The notes: generated by a model from the sequence alone, not told the origin. A stretch of 11,042 bases of DNA from Candidatus Aminicenantes bacterium UBA4085 (GCA_002383325.1 DFYJ01000144.1:65575-76616), one strand, 5' to 3'; positions 1-7,549 are shown, numbered from the stretch's first letter. A program made the numbers and translations.

Positions 1-1
1 C

Positions 2-1996
2 CCCTCCGCCGTCGGCCTGACCGGCTTCAGGATCGAGGCTCCCGCCGTGACCGTGGACTTCAGCCGCCAGGCTGCGCCGCCCGGCGCCTCCGGCGAGGCG
101 GCCGCGCCGGAGTGGCTCGGCGTCTATCTGGACCAGGCCGTGATCACACCCTCCACGTCGGGCTTCGTCGGCGAGACCTCACTGACCATGAAGACCATGG
201 AGCCGTGGCGGATCACCGCGGGCGGGCTCTCCGGATCCGCCCGCAGCGGGAGCTTCTCAGCCAAGGTGGACCAGGCCTCGGTCTCCTTCGCCCATCTCGA
301 TTTCAAGGTCGAAGCCGACTCGCCGGCAGGCCGATGCTCCGGCTGCTCCATCCAGGTTCCCTGGATCGAGGCCAAGCTCCATGGCGACGCCGTCCTCCAG
401 CTCATCAGCGAGCAGGAAGGATATGGAATCAGCTGGGCCGGCCTGTCGGCCGCGCCCGTCACCGTCCAGTACGCCGACAAAGGCCGGGCGGCGATGACGG
501 TGGACGGCTTGGCCTGGGGGCGCGACGCCCGCGGTTGGCGGGCCCGCGGCCACGTCGCCGTAGCCGTGGAAGCCGAGGGCAAACCGTTCGCCTCCTTCCA
601 CCTCAACGGTGTGTGCTTCGGCACCGACGGCCGGGCCTACTTCGACGGCCCGAGCTGGGACACCCACGTTGGGCTGTCCGGCCAAGCGGTGTTCGGAGGC
701 TCCACGGCCGCCCTCAAGGGCGTCCAGGTCAACGCCGGAGCGGGCGGCGAGGACCGGCTGAGCTTCGGAGTCGAGACGGAGATCTCCATCGCCCCCGACT
801 CGGGGGGTCTCATCCCCTCCTCCGCCGTTGTCTTCCACTACCGGATCTACCAGCCCGTAGGCGGAGACCACGCTCTGCAGGGCCCTTGGAATTCGCCCTT
901 CAAGAGCCAAGTGGTCTTCCCGAAGGGAAGCCAGGAGATCGACTCCGCCATCTCGCCCGAATACAACTACGACCCCAACGCGGCCGATCCTGACGCGGCC
1001 GGGCTGGCGGGGCCCGGGGGACCTTCCGCCTGGGGCGGCCTGGCCGGCAAGGCCGGCAAGAACATGCGCTTCGGCGGCCAGATCGACCTGGCCATGTTCG
1101 GCTGCGACAGCGTCAAGGGCTCTTTCTCCCTCGGCTACCAGGACGGCAAGAGCTTCTTCGCCCTCTACGCCATGTACGCCAACCTCTTCCTGCCGCTGAG
1201 CCCGGTGCCCCTGGCCATCTTCGGCATCGGCGGCGGATTCGCCTACAATTTCTCGCCCGACGTCTTTCGCAAAAGCAACCTGGAGGACGCCGTCCCCGAC
1301 ATGAAGGGAGCGGCCACTTTCTGCGCCGTGCTGAAGGTCGGAACGAGCGATCGGAGCACGATCCTGGCCGACGGCTATCTCATTTTGAGCACGGCCGGCA
1401 TGGCCGAGATGGGTTTCCGGGAAGCCGCGCTGCTGCAGCAGGGGAATTTCGGCGGCTACATCAATTATTACCAGAAAGCCGTCACCAGCGAGCTTTGGGG
1501 CGAGCTCGACCTCTTCGGCGGGCTGGTCCATTTCAGCCTGGGGACCGAGCCGGGGACTCAGCCGGGGCCGGCCGTCAAGGCCTACTTTGGGGCGGGCGGC
1601 TGGTACGTCTACGCCGGCCGCAAGGCCGGGCCGAGGATCGAGGCCACGATCATGAAGATGGGCGGAGTCTCCGCCTACATGGAGCTCGACAACACGGGCC
1701 TGAGGACGGGGGGATCCCAGCTGTTCGAGCTCAAGGCCGGGCCCACCCTGCTCAACGGATACATCAAATCCTGGATGGACATGGGTCTGACCATCCATTT
1801 CAAGCCCGACATCTCCATCGAGGGCTCTTGGCAGCAAGGAGTGGCCGCGGGCGGCTGCATCTTCGGCTTATGCGAAGACTTCCTGGTCTCGGCGACCATT
1901 TCGGCCCATGCGCCCGACCCGACCTTCATGACCGGTGTCGCGGATCTCGACTTTGCTTTGGGGACGGCCCATCTCGTCGTCAATCTGGAGCTCTGA
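2..1996 (+). CDS. Large beta-rich protein of unknown function, 5' end outside the window
   Basis: I do not recognise this protein. The frame is open from base 2 to the TGA at 1994-1996, giving 664 visible residues. The GTG at 47 is therefore probably an internal Val codon: nothing like a ribosome binding site precedes it and the same protein style runs through it. The chain is rich in Gly, Ala, Ser and short alternating hydrophobic stretches, suggesting mostly beta structure. No transmembrane helix or nucleotide-binding motif is evident. Landmarks, numbered from the first visible residue, are a CSGC pair of cysteines at 112-115, a Pro/Gly/hydrophobic segment at about 395-413, and a Cys-bearing GGCIFGLCEDF stretch near the C terminus. 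The Gly-rich middle loosely recalls the large DUF6603-type proteins, but I could not confirm that. It is followed after 11 bases by a secreted FN3-module gene on the same strand, so the two probably share a transcript. Whether it is exported cannot be judged without the N terminus. Confidence 0.8.
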   Translation, partial: PSAVGLTGFRIEAPAVTVDFSRQAAPPGASGEAAAPEWLGVYLDQAVITPSTSGFVGETSLTMKTMEPWRITAGGLSGSARSGSFSAKVDQASVSFAHLDFKVEADSPAGRCSGCSIQVPWIEAKLHGDAVLQLISEQEGYGISWAGLSAAPVTVQYADKGRAAMTVDGLAWGRDARGWRARGHVAVAVEAEGKPFASFHLNGVCFGTDGRAYFDGPSWDTHVGLSGQAVFGGSTAALKGVQVNAGAGGEDRLSFGVETEISIAPDSGGLIPSSAVVFHYRIYQPVGGDHALQGPWNSPFKSQVVFPKGSQEIDSAISPEYNYDPNAADPDAAGLAGPGGPSAWGGLAGKAGKNMRFGGQIDLAMFGCDSVKGSFSLGYQDGKSFFALYAMYANLFLPLSPVPLAIFGIGGGFAYNFSPDVFRKSNLEDAVPDMKGAATFCAVLKVGTSDRSTILADGYLILSTAGMAEMGFREAALLQQGNFGGYINYYQKAVTSELWGELDLFGGLVHFSLGTEPGTQPGPAVKAYFGAGGWYVYAGRKAGPRIEATIMKMGGVSAYMELDNTGLRTGGSQLFELKAGPTLLNGYIKSWMDMGLTIHFKPDISIEGSWQQGVAAGGCIFGLCEDFLVSATISAHAPDPTFMTGVADLDFALGTAHLVVNLEL

Positions 1997-2000
1997 GGAG
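1996..2000 (+). promoter_or_regulatory. Ribosome binding site of the FN3-module gene
   Basis: AGGAG overlaps the last base of the upstream stop codon and sits 7 bases before the ATG at 2008. It fixes the start at 2008, although the reading frame stays open much further upstream. The overlap with the upstream stop suggests translational coupling. Confidence 0.7.
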
Positions 2001-2007
2001 ACGTTCC

Positions 2008-4005
2008 ATGCGAAGAAGCGCTCTCACGGCCGGCCTGGCCCCGGGCCTCCTGTTCCTGTTCCTAGCCTCGACGCCCGCGGTTGCGGTTCAAGCGTCATCG
2101 TCCGCCTCGGGGACCGTCTGCCTGGCCGTCTCCGACGGCGGAGGCGTCATCCGCCTGCTCTGGCCCGTGCCTTCGGCGGGCTGGCCAGCCGGCGGCTGGC
2201 GGATCCAGGACGAGTCCGGGCGCGAGATCAAGCGCGTCCGGGCGGGCGACGTCCCGGCCCCGGCCGGCCTCTCGGCCGCAAAGTCTTCCCTGCTGAAAAC
2301 CCTGGCCGGCGGACCGCCGTCCTTCGCCTCCGACAAGGAGAGAGAGACGTTCCGCTTCCTTCTCCTGGCCGAGCTGGTCAGCGATCCCGCCTTCGCCCGG
2401 ACCGCCGGCTTTTCGGCCGTGCTGGGCAACGTCCCGGCCGGCCGCAAATTCTATCGGGTCGTCGGGCTGACCCTTGACGGGAAGACGACCGGCCTTTCGT
2501 ACCCGAGCCCGGCCGTGGACGCCTCGGTCCCGACTCCGCCGCCGGCCGCTCCGGAGGCGCCGCGAGCCGCATCCGTGCGGCAGGGCGTCCAGCTCTTCTG
2601 GACCAAGCCGGCCGGCGGCACCGCCCCGGACGCTCTGACCTATTTCATCGAGCGGCGGGAGGGCGATGGCGGCTTCGCCGCCGTCTCGGGCAAGCCTCTG
2701 CTCCTTTCGGCCAGCCGCGATCCTCAGGCGCCGGTTTTTCTCGATGAGAAGGCGCCCGTGGATGCGCTGGCCGAGTACCGGATCTTCGGGGTGGACGCCT
2801 TCGGCAGACGCAGCGCACCGGCCGAAGCAGCGGTCTTCCATCTCGACCATGCCGCCCTGGAGCCGCCGGACGGGCTCAAGGCGACCGACGGCGCGGGCCG
2901 GGCCGTCCTGGAATGGAAGCCCTCCGCCAAGCCGAAGCCGGGCCAGATCATGGTCTGGCGGGCCCTGCGGCCCGGGGGCCCCTATGCCGCCCTGACGCCG
3001 AAGGGCCTGCCGGCCGGGACGACCCGCTACGAGGACGCCGACGTCAAGGCCGGGGTGCGCTATTACTACCGGGTCCAGGTCGTGGACAAGGAGGGACGGG
3101 AAGGGCCGCGCTCCATGGTCGTGACCTCCGCGCCGAGGGGCGCCGGGGCTCTGGCCCGGCCGGAAGGATTGAAAGCCGAGGTCGAGCGGACCCGGATCCG
3201 CTTGAGCTGGAAAGCCCCGACCGGTGCGCTCTTGGCCGGCTACTTGGTGGAGCGCAAGGATCAAAACGGCCAATGGGCCCGGATCAACGAGCGCATCACA
3301 ACGGAGATGCTCTTTCATGACTACGGCGGCGCGGAGGGCCCGGCCGCCTGGAGCTACCGCGTCCGCGCGGTGGCTCTGGACAACCGGGAAAGCCCGCCCA
3401 GCGAAGTCGTCGAAGTCAAGATCCCCGACCGCTCCATCCCTCCATCCCCCGAGGTGGTCTCCGCGAACGGCGCGGGGGGCAAGGCCGTCGTTTGCTTCCG
3501 GCCGGGCCGGCCGGAGGCGAAGTCGGCCCAGTTCGTCGTCCTGCGCAGCGGCGATCCGCGCGACATCGGCGTCGTCCTGGGTCGTCCGCTCCCGGCTTCG
3601 GCCCGCGACTACACCGATCTCTTCGTCGAGGCCGGCGCGGAGTACTGGTACCGGGTCGTGGCTCTCGGGGCCAACGGCAACCGCAGCGAGCCGTCCGCGG
3701 CCATCGAGGTCCGGATCGCGCCGCCCCCCATCCCCGCCCCGCCCGCGCCCAAGGCCGAGTTTGTGGCCAAGCCCAGTCCCTTCGTCCGGGTCTCTTTCGC
3801 CCCGGCGCCGCAGGGCTTGGAGGCGGTCCTGGAGAGAAAGCTTCCCGCCGAACAAGATTGGACCATCCTGTCCGTCGTGGCGCAGGGAAGCGAGATGGTC
3901 GACGCCAATCCGCCGGCGAGCGGCAAGGCCGAATACAGGATCGCCTACCGGACCCGGAGCGGCGTCTACGGACCGGCCTCTCCTGCCGCCGCCGTCGGGA
4001 GATGA
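2008..4005 (+). CDS. Secreted protein with tandem fibronectin type III-like modules
   Basis: The 665-residue product opens with a typical Sec signal peptide: MRRS, a hydrophobic core GLLFLFLAS, then an AVA or VQA cleavage site near residues 26-29. An N-terminal FN3-like region (about 30-170) is followed by Pro-rich linkers and roughly five more FN3-like modules at about 182-279, 283-375, 383-472, 475-570 and 577-664. Several modules have the family pattern: a PxxLxA-type first strand, a central Trp strand (LFWTKP, LEWKP, LSWKAP), and a late Tyr-x-Tyr-Arg strand followed by VVAxGxxGxxSEPS (YYYRVQVVDKEG, YWYRVVALGANG). FN3 modules usually serve as binding or spacer units in extracellular proteins. 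No catalytic domain, lipobox or membrane anchor is visible, so the protein is probably periplasmic, surface-attached or released. It follows the unknown beta-rich gene by 11 bases, and the two may work together. The FN3 assignment is firm; the role is unknown. Confidence 0.88.
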   Translation: MRRSALTAGLAPGLLFLFLASTPAVAVQASSSASGTVCLAVSDGGGVIRLLWPVPSAGWPAGGWRIQDESGREIKRVRAGDVPAPAGLSAAKSSLLKTLAGGPPSFASDKERETFRFLLLAELVSDPAFARTAGFSAVLGNVPAGRKFYRVVGLTLDGKTTGLSYPSPAVDASVPTPPPAAPEAPRAASVRQGVQLFWTKPAGGTAPDALTYFIERREGDGGFAAVSGKPLLLSASRDPQAPVFLDEKAPVDALAEYRIFGVDAFGRRSAPAEAAVFHLDHAALEPPDGLKATDGAGRAVLEWKPSAKPKPGQIMVWRALRPGGPYAALTPKGLPAGTTRYEDADVKAGVRYYYRVQVVDKEGREGPRSMVVTSAPRGAGALARPEGLKAEVERTRIRLSWKAPTGALLAGYLVERKDQNGQWARINERITTEMLFHDYGGAEGPAAWSYRVRAVALDNRESPPSEVVEVKIPDRSIPPSPEVVSANGAGGKAVVCFRPGRPEAKSAQFVVLRSGDPRDIGVVLGRPLPASARDYTDLFVEAGAEYWYRVVALGANGNRSEPSAAIEVRIAPPPIPAPPAPKAEFVAKPSPFVRVSFAPAPQGLEAVLERKLPAEQDWTILSVVAQGSEMVDANPPASGKAEYRIAYRTRSGVYGPASPAAAVGR

Positions 4006-4014
4006 GCTTAAGTT

Positions 4015-4059
4015 TTCCGCATCGGGAGGAGCAGCTCCGACGCCTTGGCGCCTGCGGAA
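4015..4059. other. Inverted repeat between convergent genes
   Basis: The 80-base gap between two converging stop codons holds TTCCGC (4015-4020) and its complement GCGGAA (4054-4059), enclosing a smaller GGAG-CAG-CTCC hairpin (4028-4038). Such a fold could form in transcripts from either side. There is no T-tract after it in either direction, so it does not look like a standard intrinsic terminator. It may be a Rho-type or stability element, or chance in GC-rich DNA. Confidence 0.25.
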
Positions 4060-4085
4060 GAGAGTTGGTCCGAAGAATCGGCTGC

Positions 4086-5261
4086 TCAGGACCGTCGGTA
4101 GGTCCCGAACTCCCGGGCCGCGTCGAAGAGGGCCAGAACATTGTCCGGCGGGACGTCGGCCTGGATGTTGTGGACGTTGGCGAAGATGTAGCCGCCGCCC
4201 GGCATGAAAGCCGCCAGGTTCCGCCGGACCTCCTCTCGGACCTCGTCAGGCGTCCCCCGCGGCAGGGTCCTCTGGGTGTTGACCGCTCCGCCCCAGAATG
4301 TCAGCTTGTCTCCAAAGCGCTCCTTGAGCCCTTCCGGGTCCATGCCCCGGGCCGTGATCTGGACCGGGTTGAGGGCCTCGATGCCGTTGTCCAGAAGGTC
4401 GGGGATATAGGGCAGAATGGAGCCGCAGGAGTGGTACCAGATCCTGGCCGCAGTGCGGGACTTGATGTAGGAAACCAGCGCTTTCTGGCGCGGCTTGACG
4501 ATCGACCGGTAGAGGCGGGGCGGGAAGAGCGGCCCGTCCTGGCCGGTCAGGTCGTCGCCGATCATGATGACGTCGACGACGTCGCCGGCTTCGTCCAGGA
4601 AGCCGCGGAACCAGTCCAGCCAATATCTCAGGGTCCGGTCGAGGAGCGTCTCCAGGATCTCCGGCTGCTCCATCATGTCGACGAAAAGATTCTCCAGGCC
4701 GCGCATGTACCAGCAGATCTCGTAGACGACGCCGGAGATGCCGGAGACGACGGCGTAGGGCGTCTCGCGGCGAAGGCGGAGGGCCCGCTCGCGCAGCCCA
4801 GAGAAGCGGCTGGGGTCGCCGCCGTTCGGGAAGGGGTAGCCCTTGATTTGCTCAAGAGACAGCCCCGCCAGCGGGGAATGGGTGATATCGAAGTAATTCG
4901 GCGCGTCGTCGGGCCGCGACCAGACAACTCCGAATTCATCGGCAAAATCCTCCCAAACACGGCCGCTCCTCTCCCGGCGGACGACCGCCCCCTTGAAGCC
5001 TTCCGGCGCCCCGGCCGCAACGTAGCGGGTGTCGACGCCGAGCCGCTTCAGGACGGCCTCCGAGGGCCGGGCCAATTGCTGGACCAAGTCCATGATCTCG
5101 ACCGTCTCGCGAAGGCCCAGCCTGGCCAGCAGGTTCTCGTAGGCCACGCGGTGGATGCCGGACTGGTTGCCGCCCAGGTCGATCGGGACGCGGTCCGGCT
5201 CGCGGTGGTCGAGGGCCGCCAGCACGCGCTCCCGGGAGGTTAAGGCCGCGGCATCCATCAT
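4086..5261 (-). CDS. URO-D superfamily protein, MtaA-like methyltransferase type
   Basis: This 391-residue protein belongs to the uroporphyrinogen decarboxylase superfamily, in the branch that includes methylcobamide methyltransferases (MtaA/CmuA) rather than heme-pathway HemE. Visible marks are the N-terminal RVPIDLGG (24-31), an IGDDLTGQDGPLF segment with Asp236 and Asp237, HSCG at 277-280 matching the H-x-C zinc motif of methyltransferases, and a C-terminal GGGYIF...HNIQADVPPDN block. In MtaA-type enzymes the third zinc ligand is a Cys just before a similar block; here His364 falls at about that place. The start is the first of two adjacent ATGs and overlaps the stop of rhaT as ATGA, with a GGGGGA stretch upstream as a possible ribosome binding site. 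An alternative in-frame start far upstream is rejected because it lies inside rhaT. A methyl-transfer or C1 role linked to the imported sugar is an inference. No corrinoid protein is encoded in this window. Confidence 0.88.
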   Translation of the reverse strand: MMDAAALTSRERVLAALDHREPDRVPIDLGGNQSGIHRVAYENLLARLGLRETVEIMDLVQQLARPSEAVLKRLGVDTRYVAAGAPEGFKGAVVRRERSGRVWEDFADEFGVVWSRPDDAPNYFDITHSPLAGLSLEQIKGYPFPNGGDPSRFSGLRERALRLRRETPYAVVSGISGVVYEICWYMRGLENLFVDMMEQPEILETLLDRTLRYWLDWFRGFLDEAGDVVDVIMIGDDLTGQDGPLFPPRLYRSIVKPRQKALVSYIKSRTAARIWYHSCGSILPYIPDLLDNGIEALNPVQITARGMDPEGLKERFGDKLTFWGGAVNTQRTLPRGTPDEVREEVRRNLAAFMPGGGYIFANVHNIQADVPPDNVLALFDAAREFGTYRRS

Positions 5262-6334
5262 CGTCCCCCCGCCGCGGCGATGTAGTTTCCGGCCCCGACC
5301 ACGACGGTCGAGAGGACCAGGACAAGAAGGCCGGCGGCCACGATCCACATAGTCCTCCGGCGGGAGCCCTTCCACTCCCGCAGCACCAGGCCCCAGAGGT
5401 TGCTGAACAGGATGATGAAGGCCATGTGGATGGTCCAGCTGGAGAAGTCGTAGCGGCCCATGCGGGTCGTTCCCATGCCGTAGAAGAAGAACTGCAGGTA
5501 CCAGGTGACGCCGGCCAGGGCGGAGAAGATCAGGTTGGGCCAGAAGGGAGCGCGGGGGCGAGCCGGCGAAGCGACGGCGGACTCGGCGGCCCGCTTGCGG
5601 CGGTTGCGCCGCAGGAGAATCCCGCACCAGACCGCGTTGGTAGTGAAGCCTCCGGCCAGGGCCACGATCATGACCGGAAAGTTCTGGAAGATGTCCGGCG
5701 TGCCCAGCTCGACGGCCCGAGCGGCGATGGGCTTGCCGGCGGCGTAGGCAAAGGCCATGCAGGAGCTCATGATCCCGGCGAAGACGGCGATCCAGAGGCC
5801 CTTGGCGAAGTTGAGCTCGGGCGCGGCGGCGGCGCGGTCGGCGGCCGTAGCCTCCTTTTCGCGCCGGGCCCCGGCCCGGCCGCAGACGGCGATCCCGGCT
5901 AGACAGACGAGGATGCCGGCCAGGGTGACCTGGCCGGAGAGCACGGAAGCCAGGGAGCCCATCTGGCCCTGGAAGAGGGGCGGCACGATGGTCCCGAAGA
6001 CGGCGCAGAAGCCGAGGGCCAGGGCATAGCCCAGAGACAATCCCAGGTAGCGCATGGACAGCCCGAAGGTCAGGCCGCCCACGCCCCACAAGACGCCCAG
6101 CAGGTAGGTCGCCAGAACGCTCTTGACCGGGGCGCCGCGCAGGACCTCGATCAGGCGGGGCGAGGTCAGGGCCGCGGCGATCCACGGCGCGAGGATCCAG
6201 CTGAAGACGCCGCCCACGAGCCAGTAGAGCTCCCAGGCCCAGCCGCGCACCTTCTTGTAGGGGAGATAGAAGCTGCCTGCGGCCAGGCCGCCCAGGGCAT
6301 GCAGGAAGACGCCGAGAAAGGGTTGGGGATGCAT
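5258..6334 (-). CDS. rhaT: L-rhamnose:proton symporter, RhaT family
   Basis: The 358-residue product closely follows the RhaT family of inner-membrane proton-coupled sugar importers (E. coli RhaT has 344 residues) and has about ten hydrophobic segments. Family-like stretches are FYLPYKKVRGWAWE near the N terminus, GVLWGVGGLTFGLSMRYLG, and WYLQFFFYGMG followed by SSWTIHMAF and GLVLREWKG in the C-terminal half. Two charged cytoplasmic-type loops (around AGARREKEA and LLRRNRRKRAA) separate the bundles. The start at 6334 places MHPQPFLGVFLHALGG where family members begin; an earlier GTG at 6391 would add 19 residues without family character and overlap the candidate promoter. Its stop overlaps the start of the URO-D-like gene by 4 bases, implying co-translation. 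The substrate may be rhamnose or a related deoxysugar. No rhamnose isomerase, kinase or aldolase gene is in the window, so specificity is not settled. Confidence 0.9.
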   Translation of the reverse strand: MHPQPFLGVFLHALGGLAAGSFYLPYKKVRGWAWELYWLVGGVFSWILAPWIAAALTSPRLIEVLRGAPVKSVLATYLLGVLWGVGGLTFGLSMRYLGLSLGYALALGFCAVFGTIVPPLFQGQMGSLASVLSGQVTLAGILVCLAGIAVCGRAGARREKEATAADRAAAAPELNFAKGLWIAVFAGIMSSCMAFAYAAGKPIAARAVELGTPDIFQNFPVMIVALAGGFTTNAVWCGILLRRNRRKRAAESAVASPARPRAPFWPNLIFSALAGVTWYLQFFFYGMGTTRMGRYDFSSWTIHMAFIILFSNLWGLVLREWKGSRRRTMWIVAAGLLVLVLSTVVVGAGNYIAAAGGR

Positions 6335-6341
6335 CGCCGCT

Positions 6342-6370
6342 AGATTACATCCCGCCCGGGCGGAAATCAA
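6342..6370 (-). promoter_or_regulatory. Candidate sigma-70-type promoter of rhaT, nearly leaderless
   Basis: Read on the minus strand, TTGATT (6365-6370) and TAATCT (6342-6347) are separated by exactly 17 bases. The -10 element ends 7 bases before the ATG at 6334, so transcription would start at or next to the start codon, and no clear Shine-Dalgarno sequence is present. A perfect 12-base palindrome, CCGCCCGGGCGG (6352-6363), lies in the spacer and could be an operator. This is a motif-based call. Confidence 0.42.
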
Positions 6371-6396
6371 CGCCGCGGACGGGCCGGGCACGACCC

Positions 6397-6425
6397 TTGA
6401 CTTTCCCGACCCGGAAAGGGAGAAT
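6397..6425 (+). promoter_or_regulatory. Candidate promoter of pta-ackA
   Basis: TTGACT (6397-6402) matches five of six bases of the -35 consensus. After a 17-base spacer comes GAGAAT (6420-6425), four of six for the -10. Transcription would begin near 6432, leaving a leader of about 80 bases before pta. The leader is AT-richer than its surroundings. Confidence 0.45.
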
Positions 6426-6442
6426 ACGCCTTTAAATCCCTT
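6416..6442. repeat. Inverted repeat AAGGGA/TCCCTT in the pta leader
   Basis: AAGGGA (6416-6421) and TCCCTT (6437-6442) are exact complements separated by 15 bases. They span the candidate -10 and start region of the pta promoter. This could be a regulator site or chance. Confidence 0.3.
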
Positions 6443-6447
6443 GTTTC

Positions 6448-6458
6448 CTAATCATTAG
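6448..6458. repeat. Perfect small inverted repeat CTAATCATTAG
   Basis: CTAAT and ATTAG flank a central C in an AT-rich patch about 55 bases upstream of pta, just downstream of its predicted transcription start. Size and place suit a repressor or activator half-site pair in the divergent rhaT/pta control region. No regulator gene is nearby to link to it. Confidence 0.35.
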
Positions 6459-6496
6459 ACCGAAATCGAGCCGTCCGAGAGGTATCGTTTCTGGTC

Positions 6497-6503
6497 GGAG
6501 GAG
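6497..6503 (+). promoter_or_regulatory. Ribosome binding site of pta
   Basis: GGAGGAG lies 8 bases before the ATG at 6512. It is a strong site that fixes the pta start. Confidence 0.75.
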
Positions 6504-6511
6504 AAGCACTG

Positions 6512-7510
6512 ATGACATTGCTCGAGAATCTCAAGGAGAAGGCGAAAGCCAACCCCAAGCGGATCGTTCTGCCGGAGGGCGAAGAGCCCCGCACGGTCAA
6601 AGCGTCCGCCCAGATCCTGCAGGAAAAGCTGGCCCACGTCGTCCTGGTCGGCAACCGGGAGAAGATCGAAGCCGTGGCCAAGGAGCAGGGCGCGGACGTC
6701 TCCGGCGTCCCCTCCATCGACCCCGCGGCCTCGCCCCGGTTCGAGGAATACGCCCAGGCCTATTTCGAGCTGCGCAAGGCCAAAGGCGTCACCATCGAGC
6801 AGGCCCGCAAGCTGATATCCGACCCCGTCTTCTACGGCACCATGATGGTCCACAAGGGCGAGGCCGACGGACTGGTCTCCGGCGCCATCCACTCGACCGG
6901 CGACACCATCCGCCCGGCCCTCCAGATCATCAAGACCAAGCCGGGCATCAACATCGTCTCCAGCTCCTTCATCATGATCGTCCCCGACTGCCCCTATGGC
7001 GATCAGGGCAAGTTCGTCTTCGCCGACTGCGCCGTCATGCCCGCCCCGACCGACGCCGAGCTGGCCCAGATCGCCATCGCCTCGGCCGAGACGGCCCGCG
7101 TCCTGGGCGGCATGGAGCCGCGGGTGGCCATGCTTTCGTTCTCCACCTACGGCTCGGCCCAGCACGAGCTGGTGGAGAAGGTCAAGCGGGCCGCGGCCCT
7201 GGCTAAGGAGATGGCTCCCGGGCTCATGGTCGACGGCGAGATGCAGGCCGACGCGGCCATCATCCCCAAGATCGGCAAGTCCAAGGCCCCCAACTCGCCC
7301 ATCGCCGGGCAGGCCAACGTCCTGGTCTTCCCGGATCTGCAGTCCGGCAACATCGCCTACAAGCTGGTCGAGAGGCTGGCCAAGGCCCAGGCCATCGGCC
7401 CCATCCTGCAAGGCATCGCCAAGCCGGTCAACGACCTGTCGCGCGGCTGCTCCGTCGACGACATCGTCCATCTGGTGGCCATCACCTCGCTGCAGGCCGC
7501 CGGCCTGTGA
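6512..7510 (+). CDS. pta: Phosphate acetyltransferase (phosphotransacetylase)
   Basis: The 332-residue enzyme interconverts acetyl-CoA plus phosphate and acetyl phosphate plus CoA in the cytoplasm. Its length matches the short, single-domain Pta class (about 325-335 residues), without the long N-terminal regulatory part of E. coli Pta. Family motifs are [10 protein letters not shown] (about 20-29), [19 protein letters not shown] (from 119) and the C-terminal [13 protein letters not shown]. Ser310, Arg311 and Asp317 sit one position from the catalytic Ser309, Arg310 and Asp316 known in Methanosarcina Pta, so the site looks intact. A strong ribosome binding site precedes the ATG and a candidate promoter lies about 90 bases upstream. 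ackA follows after 39 bases on the same strand, forming the usual acetate/ATP operon. Because the reactions are reversible, the pair could also assimilate acetate, but fermentation to acetate is more likely beside a sugar importer. Confidence 0.96.
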   Translation: MTLLENLKEKAKANPKRIVLPEGEEPRTVKASAQILQEKLAHVVLVGNREKIEAVAKEQGADVSGVPSIDPAASPRFEEYAQAYFELRKAKGVTIEQARKLISDPVFYGTMMVHKGEADGLVSGAIHSTGDTIRPALQIIKTKPGINIVSSSFIMIVPDCPYGDQGKFVFADCAVMPAPTDAELAQIAIASAETARVLGGMEPRVAMLSFSTYGSAQHELVEKVKRAAALAKEMAPGLMVDGEMQADAAIIPKIGKSKAPNSPIAGQANVLVFPDLQSGNIAYKLVERLAKAQAIGPILQGIAKPVNDLSRGCSVDDIVHLVAITSLQAAGL

Positions 7511-7537
7511 GGGCGGGCTCTTTCTAGAACGGAAGCC

Positions 7538-7543
7538 AAGGAG
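7538..7543 (+). promoter_or_regulatory. Ribosome binding site of ackA
   Basis: AAGGAG sits 6 bases before the ATG at 7550. The 39-base pta-ackA gap contains no terminator-like hairpin, which supports co-transcription. An 8-base palindrome TTCTAGAA (7522-7529) lies in the same gap, with no assigned role. Confidence 0.75.
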
Positions 7544-7549
7544 AACACC

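Noticed and set aside
257..1837. 526-codon minus-strand open frame opposite the large beta-rich gene
   Set aside because: Its translation is rich in Gly, Arg, Ala and Val with no domain. The plus-strand frame runs in from the window edge and ends just before a well-placed ribosome binding site and the next gene.
1495..2007. Upstream extension of the FN3 gene frame into the preceding gene
   Set aside because: The added residues are Arg/Gly-rich shadow sequence; the signal peptide and AGGAG site place the start at 2008.
2095..3855. 586-codon minus-strand open frame opposite the FN3 gene
   Set aside because: The plus strand here encodes recognisable FN3 modules after a signal peptide; the reverse frame is compositional.
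4015..4059. Intrinsic terminator between the FN3 and URO-D-like genes
   Set aside because: A stem can be drawn, but no T-run follows it on either strand, so it is listed only as an inverted repeat.
3492..5243. 583-codon plus-strand open frame spanning the FN3 3' end and the URO-D-like gene
   Set aside because: It overlaps two well-supported genes on both strands and crosses the convergent gap. It has no family features.
4086..5261. HemE, the heme-pathway uroporphyrinogen decarboxylase
   Set aside because: The H-x-C-G motif and the HNIQ...PPDN block fit the methyltransferase-like branch, and the context is a sugar transporter with no heme genes.
5262..6185. Upstream extension of the URO-D-like frame through rhaT
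   Set aside because: The extra 308 residues are Arg/Pro/Gly-rich and out of frame with rhaT. The ATGA overlap start gives a normal family N terminus.
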